Below are positions 1 to 10,789 of a DNA stretch of 64,000 bases, piece after piece. This DNA is from Meconema thalassinum (lineage: Eukaryota; Arthropoda; Insecta; Orthoptera; Tettigoniidae): the NCBI GenBank assembly GCA_946902985.2, contig OX336391.1, positions 195,860,289 to 195,924,288 on the forward strand. The letters are read 5' to 3'. Position numbers and translations under genes: made by a program. The notes beneath the pieces were generated by a model, which was not told the DNA's origin, ran no database searches, and worked only from the letters and a program-made list of their open reading frames with translations. How positions within the stretch are numbered: position 1 is the first letter of the stretch; each line of letters starts with the position of its first letter.

Positions 1-235
1 TAGGTTTGTCTTTCGGCATCTTGGCCGAGGCCCGTTTCATGTTTAGGTTTGCCTTTCTACTATGTCTTACGGCATGTTGGCACAAGGCCCGTTTCATGTT
101 CAAGTTTGCCTTCCTGCTGTGTCTTACGGCATCTTGGCCAAGGCCCGTTTCATGTTTAGGTTTGCCTTTCTACTATGTCTTACGGCATCTTGGCACAAGG
201 CCCGTTTCATGTTTAGGTTTGCCTTCCTACTGAAC
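1..235. repeat. 57-bp tandem minisatellite, about four units, cut by window edge
   Basis: The block containing GGCCCGTTTCATGTTTAGG recurs at about 29, 86, 142 and 199, a period of 56-57 bp, and the array continues off the left edge. Since 57 is a multiple of three the array carries open frames of a 19-residue hydrophobic repeat (Phe/Leu/Cys-rich). Nothing supports translation; I read this as a minisatellite. Confidence 0.85.
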
Positions 236-1295
236 CTTATCAACTTTACCTAAATTGATACTGTAAATTCACCGCTAACCGTTCAACCAAATGTGCGGTC
301 ACCCTATTTCACAAAATTGATGAAAAGTTTATTATTTAATTTCTTTTTTGGATATCCTAAAATCTTAATACCCAAGTCATGATTTCAACATTAAATTCCT
401 AGCCTGAAGGAGTAGAACCGTGAATAATTGTGACAATTCTAGTTCCGAGTGCTGTTTGTTTTTGCATCTTAGCTCAAAAATTAATTATCTCCAGAACTTT
501 ACAAAGAAATATTGTGGAAAAATTACTGTGCAAACATAATACAACGCAACATGGGAAATTCTCGCAGTGTTTCAGAAACTTAATAGAACGCGGTTATAGC
601 GTCGCTGGAAGGCCTGCACATTCTGTCCTACAGTACAAAGCAAGAATTTTATGCCAAATACGTTCCTTCCTTTCATTTGCATACCACTTTGCGGCCACAG
701 CCCAGCTTGTACTTACTTGCTGGCAACTTTGTCCAAAATAAAGAGGCGAGGCCGTAGTTGCAAGTCGAGATTGAGCTCTGACTTGGTCGTGCACATAATT
801 AAGTGCGAACTGCGCGTTCACTGGCTTGAGAGATGACTCTTAGCCAGACCGCAGTATCACACGCTTCGCTGCAAACAGGCAAACAAAGCTGGCCTACTCT
901 TTTCTCTGCCGTCAAGTAGAATCCAGGTCAGACGGAGATACATTCAAAGTTTAAGAAGATCTGAACTCATTTTCCAGTGCTGCCTAATTAACCCTAGAAC
1001 ACTAACCCTCTTTGCCGCTCATTGTTACTAACCCTTCGTAAATTTGACTACACCGACTTATAATTCTTATAATTACTACGTTACAGGTAATAATTGGCAA
1101 GATTTTTGGTATTTCGTGTTCTTATAGATTCATAAACAGGTAGATATTAAATCATTTGATGTGATTATTTGTTAAATACAGTATAGCATACTTGCTACAT
1201 TAGCACGTTTTATAAGAACTTAATTTTATTATACTAGATATTAAAATAAACCCTTGAAACTATAAATGTGCGTTCTTTATACCACAAAGAAACCT
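236..1295. other. Unassigned, AT-rich, no gene recognised
   Basis: I see only short open frames without family resemblance, and no TSD-flanked element. The 960-1260 part is AT-rich. Confidence 0.5.
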
Positions 1296-1730
1296 AAACT
1301 TTTGGTGAGTTCGGGAGTTGGCGACCCCGAGGGATTCCTGAGCTGGGTCGGGTTTTCCACCTTTTATCCATTACCTCTGGGGCAGACCCTCTCCTCTTTC
1401 ACTTTCCTATCTGCATTTCATGGCTCTCCTTCCTTCCAAGTCCCTCAATCCACATTCTTCAAGGGTTGAGGGCATTTATTTCCCTCCTGTCCTTTACTTG
1501 CCTTATTCTCCTTTTGTTTTCCATTTCTTCTTCTTGTATATAAGTTAGTAGTTAGTTTTAGTTATTGTTTCCATTTCATTATCATCTGGGCCGGTAACCT
1601 AGATGTTAGACTCCTTAAAACAACAATTATCATCACATCATCATCATTATCATCTTCACGATCACCCAAACCATTAGGGGCCGATAACCTAGATGTTAGG
1701 CCCCTTAAAACAACAATTATCATCATCATT
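1296..1730 (+). mobile_element. 5'-truncated CATCAT-tailed retroposon with a duplicated 3' end
   Basis: This matches the 3' half of the elements at 6328-7070 and 14530-15475, starting at the internal GAGTTCGGGAGTTGGCGACC block. The conserved 3' end (GGCCGATAACCTAGATGTTAG, then CCCCTTAAAACAACAATTATC and CAT repeats) occurs twice, at about 1588-1650 and 1675-1730. Either a second tail inserted into the first or the tail was duplicated. No coding capacity is evident. Confidence 0.7.
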
Positions 1731-2199
1731 AGAATGCGCAGCCCATATACTTAAAATGTTCCACCAGATCCAATGTTGTTTAGTTAGTTTTACCTGGCAT
1801 TCTATTTTATCACCTTTCTTCCCTACCGACATAACCTTCGTCTTTGCAATGCTGATCTTTACTATACTCCCTACATTTTTGTTCAAGTTGTAACATGTTA
1901 GCTTGCTAGCTTTCAACGGAGACCGTCATTACAACCAGAATATCGTTTACGGCCATTAGAGACCACGTCAAACAATCGTTACATTTATAGATGCCTTGTT
2001 TCCAGCCCAGTATCATTGCATTCTTACCGTAACAGTCTGACTCCTTTCCACCATCCCTCCGCTGTTCAGCTTGCCTACTTCGTGAATGCCTTTAAAGTTA
2101 TAGGTGTCCAGCCGGTACTTGATTCTATTAGCAAAGTTTTCGCGCTTCAAACCTTTTTTCTCCAGATCCTCCCTGACCTCCCTGAACCACGTATCAGAG
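1731..2199. other. Unassigned sequence between retroposon and LINE fragment
   Basis: No gene recognised. On the minus strand about 2030-2200 reads as a degenerate charged peptide loosely like a LINE C-terminus, but the resemblance is too weak to annotate. Confidence 0.4.
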
Positions 2200-2665
2200 G
2201 TTTAAGTTCTGCCATCAAGTATGGCGAAAGTCTTTGTCTGGAGCGTGGCGCTCTATGGAAGTGAAGCTTGGACTATTGGTGCAGCAGAAAAGAGGAGAAC
2301 TGAAGCGTTTGAAATGTGGTGTTACAGGAGAATGATGAAGATCAGATGGGTAGATAGGGTTACAAATGAAGAGGTATTAAGACTAGAGGGAGAGGAGAGA
2401 TGTTTCTGGCGACTGCTAATGAATAGAAGAGATAGGTTGGTAGGACACATACTAAGACACCCAGGAATAGCAAGCTTAGTTACGGAAGGAAGGGTCGAGG
2501 TCAAGAACTGTAGGGGTAGACCAAGGTTAGAATATGTTAAACAGATTTCCTCGAATGTAGGGTGTGGTAGCTATGTAGAGATGAAACGATTAGCTCAGTA
2601 CAGGGAGGCATTGAGAGCTGCATCAAACCAGTCAAAAGACTGAAGACTCAAACAACAACAGACGT
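2200..2665 (+). pseudogene. Non-LTR retrotransposon (LINE) RT C-terminal region and 3' end
   Basis: An open frame from 2221 to 2643 (140 residues) encodes the C-terminal part of an APE-type LINE polyprotein: WSVALYGSEAWT, EAFEMWCYRRMMKIRW, RRDRLVGHILRHPG, then CRGRPRLEYVKQI. This is the region downstream of the RT catalytic core. Endonuclease and YADD-box parts are absent, so it is a 5'-truncated copy. The 3' end is a short tail after the stop (AAGACTGAAGACTCAAACAACAAC). Copies of the same family lie at 11330-11775 (minus), 19600-21420, 22175-23735 and 48885-49150. This is the most intact C-terminus of the set. The exact clade (RTE-like is my best guess) cannot be fixed from this part alone. 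Confidence 0.85.
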
Positions 2666-2970
2666 TGATTACTTTGATACAATTCTGTTATTCCTCGCAA
2701 ACGGTTATTAAAATATTAATTAAACTAGTAGTACTATGAGTGACTTGAGATTTAGTTGCGTAAAATGTGGCCTCCAAGAAGCGTCTCATCACCCCCGAAC
2801 AGAGTTCTCATACTGTCATTGCTCTGTCGTAAGGTCATGCCATCTGGATCGGCAGTAAAGCCACCGAGAACCAATAGCGCCGAGTAAATTTGGTAGAGTC
2901 AGTGACCCTATTGTGAATCTTATGTGTTGCGTCCCGTCCACAGAGATTCTGTTGCAATGGTATCAGAATA
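2666..2970. other. Unassigned spacer before HINE
   Basis: No gene or repeat recognised. It ends in the T/A-rich flank where the 3' end of the HINE begins. Confidence 0.4.
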
Positions 2971-4841
2971 AACAAGATGTTCAGTAAAGAACATATAGCC
3001 TACTTTCTCCTAAATGCATGGGTATTGTTATAACTCTTTGTCCTTTTCAAGGAGTATGATTGAATGTTGGTTGTAGTAGCTTGTTGAAATACAACGTGCT
3101 ATAGGGATATTAAACATGAATATGAGGTGCCCTTTGCTAGTGCTACCTCTGTAACAAATTTCGTTCAATTCGGTTTCACGGTGTTTGAATTGATAGGGGG
3201 AATCGATTTGCACACATACTTGGCCACCATCTGCAAACTATTGGGCTGATGTTCTTGCAGTTTGGTCTGAATATGTTTCCCACATAAAGATATGGTGTTG
3301 CAAAATTTGGTAGAGACAAGATTATTAGGTTGGTCGTAATTACATTTTAGCTTTTAACATTTGGGTGGCCGCGATTACGTTTCCGTCAAGATAGCGGTGA
3401 TATAAAACATGACACTGAGGTGCCCTTTGCTAGTGCTACCTCTGTACCAAATTTCGTTCCATTCGGTTCCACCGTGTTCGAATTAATAGGGGGAATCAAT
3501 TTTGACATAAAGATGGCCGCCACCCGCAAACTATTAGCCTAATAACCTATTAGATTGGTCAAAGGATGCTCCCTCCATAAAGGTATGTTGTTGCTAAATT
3601 TGCTAGAGATCGGATTATTAGGCTAATCGTAATTTGATTTAAGCTTTGAACATTTGTGTGGCCGTCATTACGTTTCTGTCAATATGGCGGCGATATAAAT
3701 CATGACACTGAGATGCCCTTTGCTAGTGCTATCTCTGTACCAAATTTCGTTCCATTCGGTTTCACCGTGTTTGAATTAATAGGGAGAATCGATTTTGACA
3801 CAAAGATGGCCGCCATCCGCAAACTATTAGGCGAATGACCTATTAGATTGGTCAAAGGATGCTCCCTCCATAAAGGTATGTAGTTGCAAAATTTGGTAGA
3901 GATCGGATGATTAGGTTAATCGTAATTTGATTTAAGCTTTGAACATTCGTGTGGCCGCCATTACGTTTCAGTCAAGATGGTGGCGATATAAAACATGACA
4001 CTGAGGTGCCCTTTGCTAGTGCTACCTCTGTACCAAATTTCGTTCCATTCGGTTCCACCGTGTTCGAATTAATAGGGGGAATCAATTTTGACATAAAGAT
4101 GGCCGCCACCCGCAAACTATTAGCCTAATAACCTATTAGATTGGTCAAAGGATGCTCCCTCCATAAAGGTATGTAGTTGCAAAATTTGGTAGAGATCGGA
4201 TGATTAGGTTAATCGTAATTTGATTTAAGCTTTGAACATTCGTGTGGCCGCCATTACGTTTCTGTCAAGATGGCGGCGATATAAAACATGACACTGAGGT
4301 GCCCTTTGCTAGTGCTACCTCTGTACCAAATTTCGTTCCATTCGGTTGCACCGTGTTCGAATTAATAGGGGGAATCGATTTTCACACAAAGATGGCCGCC
4401 ATCCGCAAACTATTACGCTGATGACTTATTAGTTTGGTCAAAGGATGCTCCCCCCATAAAGGTATGTTTTTGCAAAATTTGGTAGAGATCGGATGATTAG
4501 GTTAGTCGTAATTTGATTTAAGCTTTGAACATTTGTGTGGCCGCCATTACGTTTCCGTCAAGATGGCGGCGATATAAAACATGACACTGAGGTGTCCTTT
4601 GCTAGTGCTACCTTTGTACCAAATTTCGTTCAATTCGCATTCACCGTGTTCGAATTGATAGGGGGGACAGACATTCAGAGTACACACACTCACACACACA
4701 CACACACACAGACACACAGACACACACACACACAGACTCACACACACACATACACACACACAGACAGACACACTTTTTTCGCCCTGTGTTGATCTCATAA
4801 GTCTACTTTCATTTTTTGCAAAAATCGAAAGTAGGCTAATA
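2971..4841 (-). mobile_element. HINE (DINE-1/Helentron-type) family 1, copy A, about 5 tandem units
   Basis: In element orientation (minus) the 5' end at 4841 starts TTAGCCTACTTTCGA. It folds on itself (CCTACTTTC against GAAAGTAG), is followed by ATGAGATCAACACAG and a GT/GTCT microsatellite, then a core of 293-bp tandem units. The 3' end at 2971 has the sub-terminal repeat GAAAGTAGGCTA, a 6-bp stem hairpin (ATGTTC, loop, GAACAT) and the terminal CTTGTT. No transposase is encoded. Unit spacing is seen directly: the GTGGCCGCCATTACG block at 3656 recurs at 4535, that is 3 x 293. The short open frames of about 60 residues are by-products of the repeat unit. Confidence 0.85.
4681..4772. repeat. 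(CA)n/(CAGA)n microsatellite near the HINE 5' end
   Basis: The CACACA/CAGACA tract lies between the tandem core and the HINE 5' terminus. Equivalent tracts sit at the same place in the other copies (15836-15955, 52855-52930, 53278-53355, 57440-57520), so it is a structural part of the element. Confidence 0.9.
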
Positions 4842-5216
4842 GTCCTTGACCAGAATGTTATGTCTGCTCAGAGAATTGGAACGGTAGTTGGCTGCAAGGA
4901 TCCTGAACGCTCCGGTGCACCCAAGGAACACATGAACAGAAAGTGATGTGATGGCTTAGTCAGGAAAGTAAACCCCTTTAGATAATTTGCAGAAAGGGCA
5001 AGGATATTCACATCTTACCTGCAAAGGAAGAGAGAAGGAACACTTCCATGAAATGTAAGTTATTTTCTTTTAAATCAAGTCTTTAGAATACCGGCATTCC
5101 ATACTGTTATTACTAACATCGACAAGATTAGTTCAGCGTATTGACTCACAATGCCAATGGGCCTGGCTATACGGAAACTCGAGGGATGGGTTGGTTTGAA
5201 CCTCACTTTTGGCCAT
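4842..5216. other. Unassigned sequence
   Basis: No gene, TSD or repeat family recognised here. Confidence 0.4.
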
Positions 5217-5625
5217 TTTTAACTCCAGGCAAATAATAATAAGAATACTATCGTTTGGCCTCGGATGCCGGGTGCAAGCTTTGTTATTTGCACCCAGAGA
5301 GTAGCTTGCATGTCGAATTTCGTTGTTCCTTGAAGCACTATGGAAGTCAAGGAGGTTAGATATCTAAGCTCCTTGAACACTATAGCGCTTTTAGTAGAGA
5401 AATGAGGAACTTTGTGTTGGCGGAAACTCCCGATATTAATTTTGGCATTATGAACACGGCCTACTGAATTCAAATGGGTTCTTTGACATGCCAACATCGT
5501 ATGATATAGTGTCGTAACTTTTGCCGCCTCTCAAAAATCACTTACCATGGCCAAGAGCGAACCTGCGATCTTGGGGTTAGTAGACCAACACGTTGACCAC
5601 TCACTCACCGTGGCAAGCTACTCCA
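5217..5625 (-). mobile_element. tRNA-derived SINE (family 7), minus copy of a head-to-head pair
   Basis: Reverse complement of the copy at 5660-5995. The tRNA-like head (GGTGAGTGG A-box-like and AGGTTCGCTC B-box-like sequence) lies at about 5540-5620. The 3' part contains CACTATAG, GTCGAATTTCG and TGCACCCGGCATCCGAGG and ends in an AAT repeat. Confidence 0.7.
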
Positions 5626-5659
5626 GACAAATGATGATGATGGTGCTTTCTCACAAACT

Positions 5660-5995
5660 ATGACCACCACGGTGGGTGAGTGGATAGCGTGTCTACTAAT
5701 TCCAAGATTCCAGGTTCGCTCCTGACCGTGGTAAGTGATTTTTGAAAGGCGGCAAAAATACGGCACGCATGTCATACGATGTTGGCATGTCAAATAACCC
5801 TTTTGAATTCAGTAGGCCATGTTCATAATGGCAAAATTAATCTCGGGAGATTCCGCCAACACAAAGTTCCTCATTTCTCTACTAGACTTTCATAGTGATT
5901 CAAGGAACAACGAAATTCGACATGCATGCTACCCTCTGGGTGTCAAATTACAAAGCTTGCACCCGGCATCCGAGGCCATACGATATTATTATTAT
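5660..5995 (+). mobile_element. tRNA-derived SINE (family 7), plus copy of a head-to-head pair
   Basis: It starts with a tRNA-like region (GGTGGGTGAGTGGATAGC, then CCAGGTTCGCTCCTGACC), continues through a body shared with 5217-5625, and ends in ATTATTATTAT. The two copies are diverged, and only about 40 bp separates the heads. Confidence 0.7.
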
Positions 5996-6104
5996 ACCGC
6001 CTCTTGACCAAGCTCCATTCAATCCATCTCTCATTAATCCAGTGAGTTTGGTTGCTTTGTAAAGGACATCATGGTGAGAAAGCCCTCCACCGAATATGAA
6101 CTAT

Positions 6105-6327
6105 GGCTTATAATTTTAATCGATTAATTTCAAATATCGAATATTCGATTAATCGAAGCACAAATCGATTAATTTCTAAAAATAACGATTAATCGATTGC
6201 GCGGTTGATTAACTCATTGACCAATTGTTTAATCGAATAATCGGTTGGTCGGATAACTGATTACTGTATTTGTTTTGTTGATTAGTCTAATCGATGTATT
6301 CGCTCGTTTCTGTACGTTCTCACAGAA
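6105..6327. repeat. AT-rich repeat made of ATCGATTAAT motifs, left part
   Basis: Variants of CGATTAAT/ATTAATCG recur many times. The same composition resumes at 8830-8985, on the far side of two inserted elements, so both may be parts of one AT-rich unit. Confidence 0.5.
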
Positions 6328-7070
6328 TCATGATGATGATGCTGATAATTGTCGTTTAAAGGGGCCTAACATCTAGGTCATCGCCCCCTAATGGTTTTTG
6401 TGATCGTGAAGATGATATTGAAATGTGAGCTACAACTAACACTTACTACTAACTTACTTACTAGGAGAAGAAATGGAAAACAAATGGAGAATCAGGCAAA
6501 TAAAGGACAGGAAGAAAATAAATGCCCTCAACCCTCGAAGAATGCGGATTGAGGGGACATGGAAGAAAGGTGAGCCATGAAAGGCAGATAGGAGAGTGAA
6601 AGAGGAGAGGGTCCGCCCCAGAGGTAATGGAAAAAATGGGGAAAACCGGACCCAGCTCAGGAATCCCTCGGGGTCGCTAACTCCCGAACCCACCAGCCGT
6701 GAGCCCCTGAGAGTATAGCAATATCCAGGGTGCACCAGAAGGGGTGGGGCTACATACACCCTGCCTCCTTGAGGGCCTTGAGCAGAAGGCAGGAGATAAC
6801 ATGAAAAGAAAAGGAAGGCTGACCCCTCGCAGAAGGAGGGTGTCAAAAAAGATGAGACAAGGGCCAATTAAGGCCGGAAAGGAAGAGACTCCTTAGGCCT
6901 CGGATACCCTAATACCGTCGGGGTCGGAAGAGAACAAGAATTGACCAAGTGAGGTTGACAGGAAAGAAGACGGAGAGGAGCCCGGCACAAGTAAGTGGAA
7001 GCAATGCCAGACTCAGCTGGGTCTCCGTGCTCGCCAGTCCATGTCCCACTAGACGTGAGCCCGTGAATCA
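6328..7070 (-). mobile_element. Full-length ~745-bp CATCAT-tailed retroposon, TSD-flanked
   Basis: The element is flanked by a 10-bp direct repeat TCTCACAGAA (6318-6327 and 7071-7080). It ends (minus) in GATGACCTAGATGTTAGGCC plus CAT repeats. Its 5' start, GGGCTCACGTCTAGTGGGAC, is the same as in the copy at 14530-15475, and the two copies have practically the same length once the SINE in the other is removed. That argues for a defined non-autonomous unit rather than random 5' truncation. A frame from 6867 to 6454 (137 residues, MALVSSFL...) is also open with the same ATG in the other copy, but resembles no protein I know. An internal repeat of the GGGGCTCAC...TGGTGGG start is visible near 6690-6710. 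Confidence 0.75.
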
Positions 7071-7243
7071 TCTCACAGAAACGAAACAGACATTTAATTA
7101 ATTAATATACTGTACACACAATCATATATTTCTAAATTATGCACCTTCTTTACAAAAACTAGACTAAAACAAGGCAAAACAAGAATGTTCCTGTCCTAAA
7201 TTGTAAACATTGAATAGGAATTAAAAATCTCTGCTATCTCTTT

Positions 7244-8633
7244 TTAGCCTACTTTTCACATTTTGCAAAAATGAGGAAAAAATAGACTTATGAGATCGAT
7301 CCGGGAAAATGTGTGTCTGTCTGTCTGTCTGTCTGGCTGGCTGTGTGTGTGTCCCCCCCTATCAACTCCTAAACGGCTGAAGCAATCAAAACCAAATTTA
7401 GTATGTGTAAAGATGTGCACCGGAATATCTCACGTCCATATTTGAAAATGATGTCAGTGCTACCAACTGCTGAAAAAACGCTCTAGAAATTTGAGCTCCA
7501 TGTTGGATATCTTGCAAGGTATGCTTGGGAGCTATTCCAAAATTGGCACACATGTAGATAATACTATTTCAGTTTAATTTCCAGGAGGCCATACATGACA
7601 GTGTTGCCAAAATAATTTTAAGCCTTCTGATAAGTCCAATGTTTAAATGCAAATAACTTCTACAGTATCAATTGAATTTCAACTAAATTTTGTATGTAAA
7701 ATGTGTACATAAACAGATATGACTGAGTGTATTCTTAAGAGCCACCAGGGCTGCCAACTGTTAATAATTGCTCTCTCTATTTTTTCAATCCAAATACCAA
7801 TATATCGGAAAGTATGCAAGCCGACAGATTTAAACTATGCACACGTATAATCTGATATTTTAGATTAATTTGAAGTAACTTATGTACTTCAGTTCTACCA
7901 ACATGATTATAAGCTTACTGATAGTACCTATTTTTAAATACATGTAAGTTCTATACTATCAGTTGGATTTCAACCAAATTTCGTATGTGCAATGTGTAAC
8001 ATAACTGATATGACTGTAAGTATTGTTAAGAGCAATCAGGGCTACCAACTGTTAATAAATGCTGTCTATATTATTTTTACCTTAATATCAATATATCAGA
8101 AAGTATGCAAGCCAACAGCTCTATATTTTGCACACGTATAGCACCTGACATTCTAGATTAATTTGGAGTAATTAATATAAGTCAGTGCTGCCAACATGAT
8201 TCTATGCCTGCTGATATGTCCAATTTTAAAGTACATGTAACTTCTATACTAACAAATGGATTTCATCCAAAATTGACACAACAAGATATCATAATATTTC
8301 AGATTATTTCTGACCAGCACACGCATGGTATTGTTCGCAACATGCTTTTACGCGTGCAGATAGATCCAGTGTCTAACTGCATGTAACGTCCATTGGACTT
8401 CAACCAAATTTTGTATTCTGTACCTTAAGAGGTGGAACTAAGAATATATTCAGTCACCAGGGCTGCCAACTGTAGTGCTCTATTAGGCTACATTATACCA
8501 GGTATATTTTGAAATAATTAGATATTTCGATATTACCAACTTAATTTCGTCATTATTCTAGATAGATTCATATACTGTAGAATAATCATTGGCATGAAAA
8601 GTAAGCTGTATAGTTCGTCACGGAACTTCTTGG
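7244..8633 (+). mobile_element. HINE family 2, copy A
   Basis: The 5' end TTAGCCTACTTTTCAC folds against GGAAAAAATAGAC and is followed by TTATGAGATCGATCC and a (GTCT)n tract. The core consists of diverged direct repeats built around AGGGCTGCCAACTGTTAATAA and TTGGATTTCAACCAAATTTCG blocks. The 3' end is GAAAAGTAAGCTGTA, then the hairpin AGTTC-GTCACG-GAACT, then TTCTTGG. No open frame of note. The plan equals that of family 1 although the core is unrelated. Confidence 0.8.
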
Positions 8634-8829
8634 TTTTTTTTTCGAACCCCTTCCCAATTTGATTGATGTTTGTCCCTCCACTGTCACTGACTCTTTTTTC
8701 GTTATTGTTAACATAAACAAGGAATTATTATTTGAATTTTTAGGCTAAAATTAACTTTTATAGATCATTCCCAAAATAAGCATACCTTAACTTAAGCGAT
8801 GACCTCTCATTTAAACTACTTTTCTTATC

Positions 8830-8985
8830 TCGTGTCCAATCAATTAATCGATTGTTCGGTTATATGATATATAGGTTCTTCGATTAACCAATTTTCGATT
8901 TGTCGAATAATTGTTTTCGATTATTTTCAAATTATTCAATTAATCGATTATTAATTATTAATTATTGATTATTACCAGCTGTAAT
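8830..8985. repeat. AT-rich repeat made of ATCGATTAAT motifs, right part
   Basis: Contains CAATTAATCGATTGTTCGG, TTCGATTAACC and ATTAATCGATTATT. It appears to be the continuation of 6105-6327, interrupted by the retroposon and the HINE. Confidence 0.45.
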
Positions 8986-9012
8986 ATAAACTAGTCTCAC
9001 CTCATTGCCACC

Positions 9013-9343
9013 GGGTGAGTTAGCCGTGGTCGTTACGGCATGACTGCTGGCAGTCGCTCACATCCGGGAGGTGAGGTGGTTCGAATCCCCCCGCCGGCAA
9101 CCTTGAAGATGGTCTTCTGTGGTTTCCCATCTTCCTTCCAGGCAAATGCCGGGGTTGGTCCATAACTATAGGCCACAGCCGCTACCTTCCAACTCCTCGA
9201 CCTTCCATTCCACCTTTCCTCCCCAACGGTACTTGTAGCTCACCCCTTGGGTGTCCGTCTCGAAGCAGCTACAAAACTGGCGAGCCGAACTTGTCCTCGG
9301 ACACTCCCGGCACTAAAAGCCATAGCCTACGCTAAAAAAAAAA
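9013..9343 (+). mobile_element. tRNA-derived SINE (family 1), full length with TSD
   Basis: A 12-bp target duplication CTCATTGCCACC flanks it (9001-9012 and 9344-9355). The tRNA-like head has an A-box-like TTAGCCGTGGTCG and a B box GGTTCGAATCC. A central domain follows (TCTGTGGTTTCCCATCTTCC to GGCAAATGCCGGGG), then a 3' domain ending GGCACTAAAAGCCATAGC and a poly-A tail. Other copies: 40567-40910 (minus) and a fragment at 48262-48370. Confidence 0.9.
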
Positions 9344-9505
9344 CTCATTGCCACCCCATGGATATGTGTATTATAGCGGTAGCGAGGTATGAATGAATTA
9401 TTGCTTGCTGACGTGGGTTGTAAACCTTGCACCATCACATTTAGCCTATACATTCTGACTTGTACAGTAAATACTTCTTACTGAAATGATTATTTTTGTG
9501 CAATG

Positions 9506-10745
9506 TTATAACTAGGGCCCGGATGTTGATGACATGTCATCTTTTTACTGGGCTGTCTAAAGCAATGCTGAAGTGCATAGAAACTCCGGACGGGCCACCC
9601 CGTCTTCAAATATGTAATTTTTATTTTGCATCTTTTTGCCTTTTTTTGCTCTTTTTCCATTTTAAGAGCATTTTTTAACTTTGGTCGAATTTTTTGGTCA
9701 TATTTTAGCAAAATCTACCTTTTGAGGTCATTTTCTTCCAATTTAGTCATGTCACAGCTTTATATGAGAGATTTACGTCTCTCAGAGTTACGAAGAAGCT
9801 AGTAGCTGATACAAGATAATTTTATTTTTTTATTTTTTTATTTAGTCAATTTACCCTCTAGGTTGGTGGTTCCCACGGACTCAGCGAGGGAACTCACCAC
9901 TACCGCCTCTATGGGCAGTGTCCTGGAGCTTGGAACATCTGGTCGGGAGGGATACAACTGGGGAGCTGTGATCAGCACTTCGCCCAGGCGGCCTCACCTG
10001 CAAAGCGAACAGGGGCCTCATGAGGGATGGGAAGGGATGGAAGATTGGGATGGATAGGCTAGGAAGAGGGAAGGAGGCGGCCGTGGCCTTACAGTAGGTA
10101 CCATCCCGGCATTTGCCCGAAGACGAAGTGGGGAAAACACGGAAAACCACTTCGAGGATGGCTGAGGTGGGAATCGAACCCCCTCTACTCATTTGGACCA
10201 CCCGAGGCTGAGTAGACCCCGTTCCAGTCCTCATACCACTTTTCAAATTTCGTGGCAGAGCCGGGAATCGAACCCAGGACCTCCGGGGCGGCAGCTAACC
10301 ATGCTGACCGCTACGCTACGGAGACGACTTAATTTAAAATATTGAAATAAAATATTTCAGTGTTGCTATTAGTAGAAAAATATATATATTGGACGCAGAA
10401 GAACGGTACCGTTTTCGTCGCAAACCAGTTATTAGCGGAATGGAATATTATCTAGTCTGTTGACCAAGGTCAGCTGTGGCGGGGTAGAAAGGGGAAGGGG
10501 TGTATATTCTTGTCTCAGTTCCGCATAGTTCATGGCGAGAGATATTGTTCATTGCCGCTTTCTCCATTTTATGGTGCATTTTTTGAATTGTTGAAATATT
10601 GGTGAGTTCATTATTATACGATCATTTTCTCCATTTTATAGTGCATTTTTCGAAATTTTAGGTCATTTATTACAGTCAGTTTTGAACATTTTAAGAACAT
10701 TTTTTAATCTTTTTACAGCATCAACATCCAGGCCCGAGTTATAAG
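9506..10745. mobile_element. Non-autonomous DNA transposon with ~20-bp TIRs, SINE inside
   Basis: The left end at 9512, CTAGGGCCCGGATGTTGATG, pairs with the right end near 10720-10740, CATCAACATCCAGGCCCGAG. Each is bordered by TTATAA, which is either a TSD or part of the inverted repeat. Sub-terminal direct repeats (CATTTTAAGAGCATTTTTTAA at 9659, matching about 10687) are present. No transposase frame is seen. The GGGCC terminus would suit hAT-like or PIF-like elements; I cannot decide. The SINE at 9848-10328 interrupts it. Confidence 0.65.
9848..10328 (-). mobile_element. tRNA-derived SINE (family 2), long copy
   Basis: Read on the minus strand it begins GTCGTCTCCGTAGCGTAGCG (A-box region), then CTGGGTTCGATTCCCGGCTC (B box), GGGCTGGAACGGGGTC, TTCGATTCCCACCTCAGCC, and the central domain TTCCGTGTTTTCCC ... 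GGCAAATGCCGGGATGG, with an A/T-rich tail at about 9825-9850. It is the best-preserved member of the family in this window. Confidence 0.85.
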
Positions 10746-10789
10746 TATTTTAAGAAGACTGGTAATAATATTTGCTGATGTTTCGAGTT

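Noticed and set aside
1..235. CRISPR-like array at the left edge
   Set aside because: Units are contiguous 57-bp repeats without unique spacers, in a eukaryotic context; it is a minisatellite.
430..836. Overlapping frames of 60-103 residues as host exons
   Set aside because: No homology, no splice-site logic and no conserved motif; both strands are equally open.
3656..3838. Recurrent ~60-residue frames (MWPPLRF...) in many HINE units
   Set aside because: The unit length 293 is not a multiple of three and the frames are broken differently in different units; they follow from the repeated DNA, not from a conserved protein.
4535..4798. Short frames encoding alternating Thr-His or Cys-Val runs (also 15813-16091, 52706-53117, 53195-53495)
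   Set aside because: They read through the CA/GT microsatellite at HINE 5' ends and the 293-bp unit; no independent coding evidence.
9013..9090. tRNA-like sequences with A and B boxes as real tRNA genes (also 10255-10328, 44280-44358, 47480-47530, 49989-50085, 56035-56105)
   Set aside because: Cloverleaf pairing is poor, several have TSDs and SINE bodies, and the same heads recur; they are SINE promoters.
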